This document shows positions 8,880 to 17,895 of a stretch of 64,000 nt of DNA, piece after piece. Source of the stretch: Bacteroidota bacterium (GTDB lineage: Bacteria; Bacteroidota; Ignavibacteria; Ignavibacteriales; Melioribacteraceae). The position numbers were made by a program, and so were the translations under genes. Numbering within the stretch: the first letter of the stretch is position 1; every line of letters starts with the position of its first letter. The notes under the pieces were generated by a model. That model was not told where the DNA came from. It ran no database searches and saw only the letters and a program-made list of their open reading frames with translations. Location: the NCBI GenBank assembly GCA_023397505.1, contig JAEWUC010000008.1, forward strand, positions 310,001-374,000, given 5' to 3'.

Positions 8880-9776
8880 TTAAAGATTCTTTTTTCTTTT
8901 TAATTGAACAAGCACCGCACCGGCAGCCGCAATCAACATTCCGAATCCTTCTTTTAATGTGATTGGCTCGCCGATAAAAATCCAAGCCAGAATTGCGATT
9001 TGAATTAACATTGTACCGTTAATTATGCTTGATTCCATCGCTGTTAATTTTTGTAAAGTTAAATTCCATAATGTGAATGCGAATGCTGTGTTTATAACTG
9101 CAAGCCAAAGTAAATATAAAATTGTCGTAAAACTAATTGAAGGCAATCCTTGAATTGTTATTCCCGCAATCAACATAATTATTGAGCCCGTGCCCATGCT
9201 AATTACAGTTACAGTAATTGCAGAATATTTCCCGCTCCGGTTAACGCTTCTGCCAAGTATAGCGGAACTTGAATTTGCGAGTACCCCAATAATCATAACT
9301 AATATTCCGATGGTTATATTGCCTGCGAGTACTTCAGGAAAAAAATATGTGAAAATTCCAATGATAAACAGGAATGCACCAAACCATTGAAGAACAGACG
9401 GCTTTTCCGAAATTAAAAAATAGCCCATCACAGCAACAACAATAGGAGTAAAATTTAAGAGAAGACTTACAGTAACGGCCGGCAATAAGGATAATCCTAT
9501 AAACTGTGTGCCCTGTGTAAAAGTATAAAACAATAATCCGAGCGCAATTAGTGCAAACCATTCCCTTCGAGTTAATCGCTTAACTTCTTCGATGTTCTGT
9601 TTTCTAAAAAGAAACGGAAGCAGGCAGATGAATGCGAGGGAATATCTTAATCCCGCGTAAGTCAATGGCGGAATTTCCTTTAATCCCCACTTAATTATTA
9701 TGAATGATGTTGACCATAAAAATGTAACAAATAGCGCGATTAAAATTGCGGCACCACGAGAGAGATTTTTATTGAT
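8880..9776 (-). CDS. DMT-superfamily (EamA) permease with probable ATC start codon
   Basis: 298 residues if translation starts at the ATC at 9776-9774. Ten hydrophobic segments in two EamA halves are typical of drug/metabolite exporters (about 290-300 residues). The first ATG/GTG/TTG-type start in frame is a TTG at 9665, which would delete the first helix. The frame upstream of it encodes a textbook EamA N-terminus (LFVTFLWSTSFIIIKWGLKE), and no ATG, GTG or TTG occurs between that and the in-frame stop. An AAAGG ribosome site sits exactly seven bases before the ATC. The substrate is unknown; amino acids or nucleosides are common. A sequencing error or a recent start-codon mutation is the alternative. 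Confidence 0.8.
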   Translation of the reverse strand: MNKNLSRGAAILIALFVTFLWSTSFIIIKWGLKEIPPLTYAGLRYSLAFICLLPFLFRKQNIEEVKRLTRREWFALIALGLLFYTFTQGTQFIGLSLLPAVTVSLLLNFTPIVVAVMGYFLISEKPSVLQWFGAFLFIIGIFTYFFPEVLAGNITIGILVMIIGVLANSSSAILGRSVNRSGKYSAITVTVISMGTGSIIMLIAGITIQGLPSISFTTILYLLWLAVINTAFAFTLWNLTLQKLTAMESSIINGTMLIQIAILAWIFIGEPITLKEGFGMLIAAAGAVLVQLKRKKNL

Positions 9777-9806
9777 GGCAACACCTTTCTGAATAGTTAA
9801 AATTTA

Positions 9807-11447
9807 TCACTCTATATATTTTACCGAATCCATGAGAATCCATTCGTTCGGATCAATTACATATTTACTGTCCGCTGGAATGATTATTTCTCCTTGATTG
9901 TTTTCAATTTCCAAGCGAATCGTTTTATCGGAGAATTTTATTTCAACGGGAAGATTGAACGGAAGATTGTTCTCGGTATTCCAAACAAAATTTAGTTTAT
10001 CGTTTTCGCGATTAATGTTTAATTGCGGAAGTTTTGGGTTTCTTAAATATACTTCGAAAAACCAATCCAGCTTTTTACCGGAAACGTCCTCGGCGATTTT
10101 TATAATTTCTTCTGTTGTTGAAAACCTGCATTGCTTTCCGTCTGTTATTAATTCCATTTCAGACATAGGATAAGCCCATCGTCTTAAAACTTTGAAAAAT
10201 ATTTCATCGCCGAGATAATAACGAAGAGTGTGAATTATCCACGCGCCTTTATAATAAATGTCAAGATTATAAGATTCACCGGCAGTTTGCGATTCGCGCG
10301 GTGCAACCGGCTTTTTATTCGCGAAATTTTTAATGCTGTTTAAGTAACCTATATAAGATTCCCTTCCAAATTTCTTTTCAAGATACAACGGCTGCATGTA
10401 AGTGCCCAATCCCTCGTGAATCCAAAAGTCTTTCCAATCGGTGCATGTAACTAAATTGCCGAACCACTCATGCGAGAACTCGTGATGATGAAGCCAATCA
10501 AATGGAAAGTCCTTGTGATTTTTCCAGCCGAATCCGTAAGCGATTGCAGTTTGATGTTCCATCCCCAAGTGCGGTGCTTCAACAACAGAATACTTATCCG
10601 CACGGAATGGATATGGACCAATATACTCTTCCATAATTTTCATATGTTCTACAAATTGCGGGGAATGATCTTTTGCTTTTTCAAAATTTTCAGAAAGCAC
10701 CCAAACTGTAAAAGGAATTTTATCACCGGCTATACTTGTATAATCGTAGTCAATTGATTTGTATGGTCCGAGATAAAAAGTAACATTATAATTATTGATT
10801 GGATTTGAAACGAACCAATTCCAGGTTTTAGTTTTATCGTTGTTGTTTTTTGTGTTGATTAATTTTCCGTTGGATATACAAACAAGTTCATCGGGGACAG
10901 TAAAATTGATTGAAACAGAATCCGGTTCATCCGACGGGTGATCTTTACATGGCCACCAAATATCCGCACCTCCGCCCTGGCAAGCTACACTTGCCCATGT
11001 AATTCCATCTTTGTTTGCTTTCCAAACAAAACCGTCATCCCACGGAGGATTACTAGCGATTCGGGGCATACCTGAATATGTTGTTTCAATTTCGAAAATA
11101 TTTCCTTTTTTTATTTCTTGTGGAAAGGTTATTTGAATCTTCCCGTTTTCGTGTTTAAAGGCAAGTTCTGTTTCGCTGCCGTTGATTTGTATTACAGATT
11201 CAACATTAAAAATATTGTCGAGGTCAAGAATAATTTGCGAAAAATCTTCTTTTGCTTCGCCACGCATTAAAATTTTACCGGCAATGACATGATCTTCCGG
11301 CGCAATTGAGATGTCGAGATTGTAGAATATTACATCATAACATGCCTGTTCCGGGATTAATTTTCCGCCCGAATCCTGAGAACCGAACTGCGCTAACAAA
11401 TTAAGAGTTAAGAAAAAATAAGATATTGCGAAAATAAATTTTTTCAT
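9807..11447 (-). CDS. Exported M1-family zinc aminopeptidase
   Basis: 546 residues with an N-terminal signal peptide (cleavage near LNLLAQ). The N-terminal beta domain (about 25-215) is followed by the gluzincin catalytic domain. Zinc ligands are visible as HExxH at His322-Glu323-His326 and the third ligand Glu345 (HEGLGTY), the HExxH-X18-E spacing of M1 peptidases. The exopeptidase GxMEN motif appears as GMEHQ, so peptide N-terminus recognition may differ from the classical enzyme. It lacks the long C-terminal helical domain of PepN and is instead of the short form. It probably acts in the periplasm on peptides. It lies between the GH2 and DMT genes in a leftward run. Confidence 0.88.
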   Translation of the reverse strand: MKKFIFAISYFFLTLNLLAQFGSQDSGGKLIPEQACYDVIFYNLDISIAPEDHVIAGKILMRGEAKEDFSQIILDLDNIFNVESVIQINGSETELAFKHENGKIQITFPQEIKKGNIFEIETTYSGMPRIASNPPWDDGFVWKANKDGITWASVACQGGGADIWWPCKDHPSDEPDSVSINFTVPDELVCISNGKLINTKNNNDKTKTWNWFVSNPINNYNVTFYLGPYKSIDYDYTSIAGDKIPFTVWVLSENFEKAKDHSPQFVEHMKIMEEYIGPYPFRADKYSVVEAPHLGMEHQTAIAYGFGWKNHKDFPFDWLHHHEFSHEWFGNLVTCTDWKDFWIHEGLGTYMQPLYLEKKFGRESYIGYLNSIKNFANKKPVAPRESQTAGESYNLDIYYKGAWIIHTLRYYLGDEIFFKVLRRWAYPMSEMELITDGKQCRFSTTEEIIKIAEDVSGKKLDWFFEVYLRNPKLPQLNINRENDKLNFVWNTENNLPFNLPVEIKFSDKTIRLEIENNQGEIIIPADSKYVIDPNEWILMDSVKYIE

Positions 11448-11461
11448 AGTTTTTTCGGTCG

Positions 11462-13252
11462 TTAATCATTTATAGAATTATAAAACTGCTGCAAAATATA
11501 AAATGCTTTTTTCTTTTCGCCGGTGTTTGAGTATAATCCTTTGCGGTTGAAGAAATCCTGCACGCCGGCTAATGGTCTTCTAGGCGAACGGAAATCCATT
11601 AATATCCATGGGCTCAATCCCGCAAGAAAAGAAATTCTCTTCAACATTTTTGTTTGATGCTTGTAAAGATTTTCTTGATACTCTTCAGTCCAAATCGTCA
11701 GCGAATCGCCGTGCAGTCCGTATCTTGCGCTACCGCCAAACTCGCTCATAATTAACGGCTTATTAAAAGCCGACAGCCAGTTAATTGTATCTGCTTTTTG
11801 CGGAAGTCCGTCGTACCATCCTATGTATTCGTTACAGCCAAGCACATCAAGAAATTCACCGAGCGGATCATTGAGCATGATTGTGTTTGAATTTGTATAA
11901 TGAATTTCCGTTGCTGCCGTAATTAATCTTGTGGGGTCCAACTCCTTTGCTTTAGAAATTAATTTTTTCAGAAACTCCAAACGTGGTTCACTCCTCGGAG
12001 TTTCGTTTGCGACTGACCAAAGAATTATCGGCGCCCGGTTTTTATCGCGCCCAATCATCTCACACAATTGTTTCGATGCATTTTCGAAAGTTGTTTTGTT
12101 ATCCCAAAGGATTGTCCAGTAAACCGGAATCTCGGACCAAACGAGAATTCCCATTTTCTCGGCTTCGCGAATCATGTTTTCATTATGCGGATAATGTGCA
12201 AGACGCACAAAATTACATCCAAGCTCCTTTGCCCAGTTTAATAGTGTCTGCGCATCTTCGACTGAATTTGCACGCCCGTTTCTTGCCGGCGCTTCTTCGT
12301 GAATGGAAATCCCTTTCAAAAATATTTTTTTGCCGTTCAGTAAAATATCGGTTCCTTCAACCGAAATATTTCTAAAACCGATTTTATCATTAATCATATC
12401 CTGCTCAGAAATAATTTTTACTTCATAGAGTTTCGGATTGCCGGGCGACCATAAAGCCGGGCTGGCGTTAAAACTAAATTCAACAAAGCCTTTGTCATCA
12501 CATTTAAAATTTTTATAAATGTTTAATTCCGGTATTTCAACTATTACTTCCGTGTTTTGTACGGCTCCATTTAATTTTATCCATCCGGCAATTGTGCTAT
12601 TTGAATTTTTCTTTAGCTGAAGGAAATAATCTTGTATAAAAGTTACGGGAACATCAATAATGCTTACGCCGCGGGTAATACCGCCGTAATTCCACCAATC
12701 TGTATTTAAGGTAGGAACGCCTTCGCGCAAACGCTTGTTGTCCACTTTAACGATGATAAAATTTTCTACGTTTTTTATTTTGTCTGTGATTTCAAAATCG
12801 AACGGGGTGAATCCGCCGGTGTGTTCGCCGATCTTTTCGCCGTTCAAATAAACATGACATTGATAATTAACCGCTCCGAAGTGAACAAAAGTTCTTCGAT
12901 TATCTTTCTTATTGTAATCGAAAGTTTTTTTGTACCATACTGTTCCTTCATAGAGAAATAATTTTTCTTTTTGCGAATTCCAATCTCCCGGAACGGTTAA
13001 TGATTCCGATTTGTCAAAATCGTATTCAACTCTCTCGGTTTTGTCTTTGGGTTTTGTGTTTCTGAAAAACCCGTTCGGGTCTGGCTCATATCGGTAGTTG
13101 TAGTAACCGTTTTCGTATGGATCAATAATAATTTTCCATTCACCATTAAGCGTTGTTATTTTTCTTCCATCAATATTTTGAATTAAGAAATCATTTTGAG
13201 CCGTAATTATCTGGGATAAAAAAGCCAGAATGGGTAAAAGATATTTTTTCAC
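11462..13252 (-). CDS. Exported GH2 glycosidase (beta-glucuronidase/beta-galactosidase-like)
   Basis: 596 residues with a signal peptide (cleavage near ITAQN). Domain order is that of glycoside hydrolase family 2: a sugar-binding jelly roll (about 30-190), an Ig-like sandwich (about 190-290) and a TIM barrel. The acid/base is Glu417 in WSVANET and the nucleophile is Glu504 in MSEFGG. The length matches beta-glucuronidases (about 600) rather than LacZ (about 1000). It should act in the periplasm or on the surface, removing terminal beta-linked sugars. Its start overlaps the end of the lyase gene by four bases, so the two are likely translated together. Exact sugar specificity is not determinable. 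Confidence 0.88.
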   Translation of the reverse strand: MKKYLLPILAFLSQIITAQNDFLIQNIDGRKITTLNGEWKIIIDPYENGYYNYRYEPDPNGFFRNTKPKDKTERVEYDFDKSESLTVPGDWNSQKEKLFLYEGTVWYKKTFDYNKKDNRRTFVHFGAVNYQCHVYLNGEKIGEHTGGFTPFDFEITDKIKNVENFIIVKVDNKRLREGVPTLNTDWWNYGGITRGVSIIDVPVTFIQDYFLQLKKNSNSTIAGWIKLNGAVQNTEVIVEIPELNIYKNFKCDDKGFVEFSFNASPALWSPGNPKLYEVKIISEQDMINDKIGFRNISVEGTDILLNGKKIFLKGISIHEEAPARNGRANSVEDAQTLLNWAKELGCNFVRLAHYPHNENMIREAEKMGILVWSEIPVYWTILWDNKTTFENASKQLCEMIGRDKNRAPIILWSVANETPRSEPRLEFLKKLISKAKELDPTRLITAATEIHYTNSNTIMLNDPLGEFLDVLGCNEYIGWYDGLPQKADTINWLSAFNKPLIMSEFGGSARYGLHGDSLTIWTEEYQENLYKHQTKMLKRISFLAGLSPWILMDFRSPRRPLAGVQDFFNRKGLYSNTGEKKKAFYILQQFYNSIND

Positions 13253-14436
13253 GTTATGCCTCGGTAAAAATTATGTGACAGAATATGTGAATACATCTCC
13301 GGATCGGTATCGCCTTCGGTTGAAAACAAAAGTATTTGGGAATCTTGGTTAAGTTTTAATTCGTCGGCCAATTTGCGGTTGGTTGTGTTTGATAATAGAT
13401 TAAAAATCAACCCGGTTGTTACCGCGCCGGATTCACCGGAAATAATTTTTTTATTTCCGGATTCGCCTTTTCCTAGTAAGCACATTCCGATTTTTGTTGT
13501 TTCGTCGTCGCATTTGACAAAATAATCTCCGTATGCATGTAAAATATCGAAGGCTATTTTACTCGGGGTTCCACAGCATAAACCCGCCATTATTGATCTC
13601 ATTTCATTTGTAAGTGAAATTATGTTTTTGTTTTTGATTGAATCCAAAACACATGCCGCATCATCGGGTTCAACATTTATAAAGATAGGTTTGTTGTATC
13701 TAAATTTTTCAACACAATATGCTATTATCGCTGCGGGTAATGAACCGACGCCGCATTGTATAAAAATGTGGGTAGGTATTTCATCATTCAGTTGAGAAAA
13801 TATTTCCTCCATCATTGTGAGATAACCCTGCATAATCCATAAAGGAATTTTTTCGTAGCCCTCCCATGAAGTATCTTGAATTAAGATCCAGCCGAATTTT
13901 TCAGAGCGGTTCTTTGCTAAAATAACGGCTTCATCATAACTGCCGTTAATAATAGTTACATCAGCTCCGTGAGATTTAATATTTTCAAATCGTGATAGCG
14001 TTGTTCCTTTGGGCATATAAACAACACATTTGCATCCAAGCTGCCGTGCCGTCCACGCAACACCACGCCCGTGATTGCCGTCGGTTGCAGTTACTAAAGT
14101 AAACTTTTTTAATTTTTCGCGTATATCAGGGTTTTCGAAAATTGAAAACGACAGATTAGATTCGTCGAGTTCAAACTGCTCAAAAAAATATTTTGCAATG
14201 GCATAACTTGCACCGAGTACTTTAAATGCTTTTAAGCCAAATCGGTGAGACTCATCCTTAATCCAAATTTTGGAAACGCCAAGTTTTTGTGAAAGTCCAT
14301 TTAAGCTTATAAGTGGTGTCGGTAAATAATTTGGAATAGATTTATGAAATGCCTGAGCTTTATTCGACTCTACGTTGTTAAAACTATCTGTAGTACATTG
14401 CTTGGCACTGAAATTGTTTCTGAGAAGCAAAATCAT
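13249..14436 (-). CDS. dpaL: Diaminopropionate ammonia-lyase-like PLP enzyme
   Basis: 395 residues, fold-type II PLP enzyme. The likely Schiff-base lysine is Lys72 in GLKAFKVLGASYA. The DGNHGRGVAW motif, the glycine-rich phosphate loop (CGVGSLPAA) and the DTSWEGYEKIP segment are characteristic of 2,3-diaminopropionate ammonia-lyases, which convert diaminopropionate to pyruvate and ammonia. Family members run about 400 residues, so it is full length. It is the first gene of the leftward run and ends four bases inside the GH2 gene. It may serve amino-acid catabolism; a link to the glycosidase is not obvious. A threonine-dehydratase-like activity is the main alternative. Confidence 0.82.
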   Translation of the reverse strand: MILLLRNNFSAKQCTTDSFNNVESNKAQAFHKSIPNYLPTPLISLNGLSQKLGVSKIWIKDESHRFGLKAFKVLGASYAIAKYFFEQFELDESNLSFSIFENPDIREKLKKFTLVTATDGNHGRGVAWTARQLGCKCVVYMPKGTTLSRFENIKSHGADVTIINGSYDEAVILAKNRSEKFGWILIQDTSWEGYEKIPLWIMQGYLTMMEEIFSQLNDEIPTHIFIQCGVGSLPAAIIAYCVEKFRYNKPIFINVEPDDAACVLDSIKNKNIISLTNEMRSIMAGLCCGTPSKIAFDILHAYGDYFVKCDDETTKIGMCLLGKGESGNKKIISGESGAVTTGLIFNLLSNTTNRKLADELKLNQDSQILLFSTEGDTDPEMYSHILSHNFYRGIT

Positions 14437-14544
14437 AGCGCGTTTATTAACAAATTTATGTATTAGTTAATTTTAACATAGTAAAAAGATATTTATTTAG
14501 GCAAAGCAATAATGTATTTTTCCACGAAGATTTGAATTAAGAAT

Positions 14545-16359
14545 ATGATAAAGTTATATACATCGTCGCTTCGAAGCAAAATTTTACTTGGGTTCGCAAT
14601 AATTTTGCTTATAATGTTTTTTGCTTCCCTTTGGAGTATTTATAATTTTTATCTTCTCAATGAATCAATAAAAAGTACTATGCAGCAAAATTATACAAGT
14701 ATTACCGCGGCTGACAACATGTCGAAATCTCTGGACGATCAGTTGGAAGCGCTTATACTTTTTTTTAATCAGGATTTTGAGTACGGGGAGAAATTGTATC
14801 AAAAAAGCAAAGAAGATTTTTTCTTTTGGTACGGAAAGGCTAGACAATCTGCTTTTACAGAAAGAGAGAAAAGTATTCTTGATTCGTTAAACGCTGAATA
14901 CAATTATTTTTTAAAAAGCTTTGGTAATATTCCAGATATCAAACACAGTCGTTTCCCGGGTGAAATACCAAGTTATAACTTTTTAATTATTGCAGATGAA
15001 ATAAAAAATCTAAAAAAGAAAAGCAATGAAATTGTCGGCATTAATCACAACCTTTTAAATGTTGCTGTAAGCAGCACAAAAGAGATTACACAAACGGCTA
15101 CTATATTCATTGTTGTAATTTTAGTCGGTGCAATTGCCGTAAGTGTTTTATTCGGAACACAGTTTGCAAACTATGTTGTAAGGCCGATAACAGAGCTTCG
15201 CAAATCGGTAGAACATGTTGCGGAAGGACATTTTGATGAAAGAATAGATATTGAAGAAAGCAGCGATGAAATCGACGGACTTGCACTTGAATTTAACAAG
15301 ATGAGCGAAAGATTGGCCGGGTACGAGCAGCTTAATTTGAATAAAATATTATTCGAAAAGAAAAAATCAGAGTTGACAATAGAAAGTATGAATGAACCCG
15401 TATTAATGGTTGATAAAGAATATAATGTTTTACTTTCGAACAGAACATTTAACGAAACATTCGGCGATAAATATTTTAATGAAAGCAGTATTCAAAAATT
15501 GGTAACAGCGCCGGCATCAAGCACCGGGAATATATATATGGATCATGATATAATTACTTTAAAGAAAAACAGCGGCGCGCAAAAAATATTTAAAGTAATT
15601 TCAGCTTCATTAGAAATACCGGAAAGCGATCTCACGGGCACAGTGATTGTATTTAACGACATCACAAAGTACAAAGAATTGGATAGAATGAAATCCGAAT
15701 TTATAGCCAAAGTTTCGCATGAATTAAAAACCCCGCTTACATCGCTTGGAATGGCACTGGGTATTATTGAAGACGGAGTTGTTGGAAAACTAACGGGCAA
15801 ACAGGGCGAGCTTGTTTCTTCGATGAAAGAAGATTATGAAAGATTAAACAAGCTGGTTTATGAAATTCTTGAACTAGCAAAACTTGAAGCGAGTGCTGAT
15901 AAAATTAAATTTGAAAAAATCCCGGCGTCAAAATTAGCCGATCATGTTGCAAAAAAATTTGAAATACTTGCTTTGGAAAAAAACATAAAGATGGAAATTA
16001 TAGATAACGGTAAAGAGGCATTAATTAATTGCAGTTACAGTAATATTCTCAGTGCGATAGAGAATTTGGTTTCAAATTCATTACGGTTTACGCCGCCAAA
16101 CGGGAAAATTAAATATTGCCAATCGGTTGTAAACGGATGTTTATTAATCGAAATTTCCGATACAGGTATAGGCATCAGTCCCGAAGATATTAAATTAATT
16201 TTCGATAAATTTATTCAGATTGACGATTCTTCGCCGGGAAGTCTCGGGCTTGGTTTGTCAATAGCAAAAGAAGTAATTGAAATACATAATGGGGAAATAA
16301 AAGCTTTCAGCGATTTAGGAAAGGGAAGTACATTTCAAATAAAACTACCGGTAGCATAA
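14545..16359 (+). CDS. Membrane sensor histidine kinase (HAMP-PAS-HisKA-HATPase), NtrB/KinB-like
   Basis: 604 residues. A transmembrane helix (about 11-33) and a second (about 186-206) bracket a 150-residue periplasmic helical sensor. HAMP follows at about 206-258, a PAS domain at about 275-370, and a HisKA domain with phosphoacceptor His392 in KVSHELKTPLTSL. The HATPase domain has N (ENLVSNSLRF), G1 (DTGIGI) and G2 (GLGLS) boxes. The stop codon overlaps the start of the sigma-54 activator, so this kinase is its cognate partner. The signal is unknown; the sensor resembles four-helix-bundle chemoreceptor-type domains. The target promoter is probably the Exb operon immediately downstream. Confidence 0.92.
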   Translation: MIKLYTSSLRSKILLGFAIILLIMFFASLWSIYNFYLLNESIKSTMQQNYTSITAADNMSKSLDDQLEALILFFNQDFEYGEKLYQKSKEDFFFWYGKARQSAFTEREKSILDSLNAEYNYFLKSFGNIPDIKHSRFPGEIPSYNFLIIADEIKNLKKKSNEIVGINHNLLNVAVSSTKEITQTATIFIVVILVGAIAVSVLFGTQFANYVVRPITELRKSVEHVAEGHFDERIDIEESSDEIDGLALEFNKMSERLAGYEQLNLNKILFEKKKSELTIESMNEPVLMVDKEYNVLLSNRTFNETFGDKYFNESSIQKLVTAPASSTGNIYMDHDIITLKKNSGAQKIFKVISASLEIPESDLTGTVIVFNDITKYKELDRMKSEFIAKVSHELKTPLTSLGMALGIIEDGVVGKLTGKQGELVSSMKEDYERLNKLVYEILELAKLEASADKIKFEKIPASKLADHVAKKFEILALEKNIKMEIIDNGKEALINCSYSNILSAIENLVSNSLRFTPPNGKIKYCQSVVNGCLLIEISDTGIGISPEDIKLIFDKFIQIDDSSPGSLGLGLSIAKEVIEIHNGEIKAFSDLGKGSTFQIKLPVA

Positions 16360-17687
16360 TGCAAAAAGGAAAAGTAATAGTAATAGACGACGAGCCGAAT
16401 ATTCTTAAAACAATAGAATTGTCTTTGAACTCGCACGGATTTTTTACGGAAGTTTTCTCTAATCCCGCAGAGGCAATTAAAAGGGCGAAAGAAATCTATT
16501 TCGATTTAGCGTTTGTCGATCTAAAGATGCAACCTATGAATGGATTGGAGGTGCTTGAAGAAATCAAAAAAAACTCTCATGAAACAACCGTTATTCTTAT
16601 GACTGCTCATGGTTCAATAGAAACAGCAGTAGAAGCAATAAAAAAGGGTGCTTACGATTACATAACAAAGCCGTTTACACATAAAGAGTTTTTACACATT
16701 ATCGACCGCGTTTACGAACACCATATGCTTTCTAAGAAAATTGACGTACTCTCATATCAGCTTAATGAAATTTATGAAGATGGAAATATTATTTCTGCAA
16801 ACCAGGCAATGAATGAAATTATGAAAATCTCCGCGGATATTGCCGACAGCGATATTCCCGTTTTGATTGAAGGCGAAAGCGGAACAGGAAAAGAAGTGCT
16901 TGCAAGATTTATTCACTCAAACAGCTCACGAAAAAATAATCCGTTCATTGCAATCAATTGCTCGGCAATCCCCGAAAATCTTTTTGAAAGCGAATTATTC
17001 GGGCACATTAAAGGCGCGTTCACAAACGCCATTAAAGATAGGGTTGGGCGGCTTGAACTGGCTAACACCGGAACAATTTTTCTTGACGAAGTAGCAGAAA
17101 TCCCAAAGGCGATGCAAATTAAGCTGTTGAGATTTTTGCAGAACATGGAATTCGAAAGAGTAGGCGAAAGCATAACAAGGAAAATTAATATTAGAATTAT
17201 CAGCGCGACAAACAGAACGGTAGAAGAAGATTTAAAAATAGGATTACTACGGGATGACTTTTATTACAGAATAGCCGGAGTAAAAATTAAACTGCCACCC
17301 TTGCGCGAAAGAAGGGAAGATATTCCTCTTCTGGCAGAGCATTTTGTAAAAAAATATGCGCCCGGAAAAGAAATTGTTTTAACCGATGAAACAAAAAAAT
17401 TTTTGAATGACTACGATTGGCCGGGCAACATACGCGAATTTGAAAATGTTGTTAAACGTATTTTAGTGTTTGCAAAAGAAGGAACTGCCCATGCGGAATA
17501 TCTTCCGTTGGAGATTACCAACTTTAAGCATAAGCAAGCGCCGCAGCCGATTCAAAAAATTGACGATCTTGAAAAACAGCATATAACAGAAATACTGAAA
17601 ATCGCATCTACTACAAAAGAGGCGGCAAAAATTTTAGGAATATCCGAAACCACACTATGGCGCAAACGCAAGTTATATGAGATATAA
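16359..17687 (+). CDS. NtrC-family sigma-54-dependent response regulator
   Basis: 442 residues. An N-terminal receiver has phosphoacceptor Asp54 (FVDLKM) and Lys104 (TKPF). The AAA+ domain (about 140-370) has Walker A GESGTGKE at 172-179, Walker B TIFLDEVAE at about 239-247, and the sigma-54 contact loop as GAFTNA at 219-224 instead of GAFTGA. The C-terminus is a Fis-type helix-turn-helix (AAKILGISETTLWRKRK). It should activate sigma-54 RNA polymerase from upstream dyad sites when phosphorylated by the kinase encoded just before. The intergenic region after it carries both twin dyads and a -24/-12 promoter, so local control of the Exb operon is likely. Confidence 0.93.
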   Translation: MQKGKVIVIDDEPNILKTIELSLNSHGFFTEVFSNPAEAIKRAKEIYFDLAFVDLKMQPMNGLEVLEEIKKNSHETTVILMTAHGSIETAVEAIKKGAYDYITKPFTHKEFLHIIDRVYEHHMLSKKIDVLSYQLNEIYEDGNIISANQAMNEIMKISADIADSDIPVLIEGESGTGKEVLARFIHSNSSRKNNPFIAINCSAIPENLFESELFGHIKGAFTNAIKDRVGRLELANTGTIFLDEVAEIPKAMQIKLLRFLQNMEFERVGESITRKINIRIISATNRTVEEDLKIGLLRDDFYYRIAGVKIKLPPLRERREDIPLLAEHFVKKYAPGKEIVLTDETKKFLNDYDWPGNIREFENVVKRILVFAKEGTAHAEYLPLEITNFKHKQAPQPIQKIDDLEKQHITEILKIASTTKEAAKILGISETTLWRKRKLYEI

Positions 17688-17731
17688 AATTTAGCATACG
17701 TAGAGTTAGAAAATCGGACGCTCAATCAAAA

Positions 17732-17767
17732 ATTTCAAAATGAAATCTCATCATTTCATTTTGAAAT
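17732..17767. promoter_or_regulatory. Twin dyads, probable activator-binding (UAS) sites
   Basis: Two 15-bp dyads, ATTTCAAAATGAAAT (17732-17746) and ATTTCATTTTGAAAT (17753-17767), share the form ATTTC-N5-GAAAT. Their centres are 21 bp apart, two helical turns. They lie about 100 and 120 bp upstream of the start point predicted from the -24/-12 promoter, the usual place for NtrC-type activator dimers. A further TTGAAAT half-site follows at about 17773-17779. The two arms are also reverse complements and could form a hairpin, but there is no T-run, so a terminator role is unlikely. Confidence 0.65.
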
Positions 17768-17830
17768 GGCTATTGAAATCCTTCCCACATATCTATTTAA
17801 TAATTCCTCTAAAAGATTAAACAAAAGCGC

Positions 17831-17846
17831 TGGCATATTTCTGGCA
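17831..17846 (+). promoter_or_regulatory. Sigma-54 (-24/-12) promoter of the Exb/Ton operon
   Basis: TGGCATATTTCTGGCA has GG and GC separated by exactly 10 bp, matching the sigma-54 pattern TGGCAC-N5-TTGCW at all key positions except one T. Transcription should start near 17857, about 40 bases before the exbB-like ATG at 17896. That gene has its own AAAGGAG ribosome site. The gene directly upstream encodes a sigma-54 activator. Confidence 0.7.
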
Positions 17847-17895
17847 GTACTCCTTCCGATGTAAATAAATAATCTTATTAAAGGAGCAATACAAT

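Noticed and set aside
17732..17767. Perfect inverted repeat as Rho-independent terminator of the activator gene
   Set aside because: The stem is A/T only and no T-run follows; the two arms are each near-palindromes and fit regulator dyads better.
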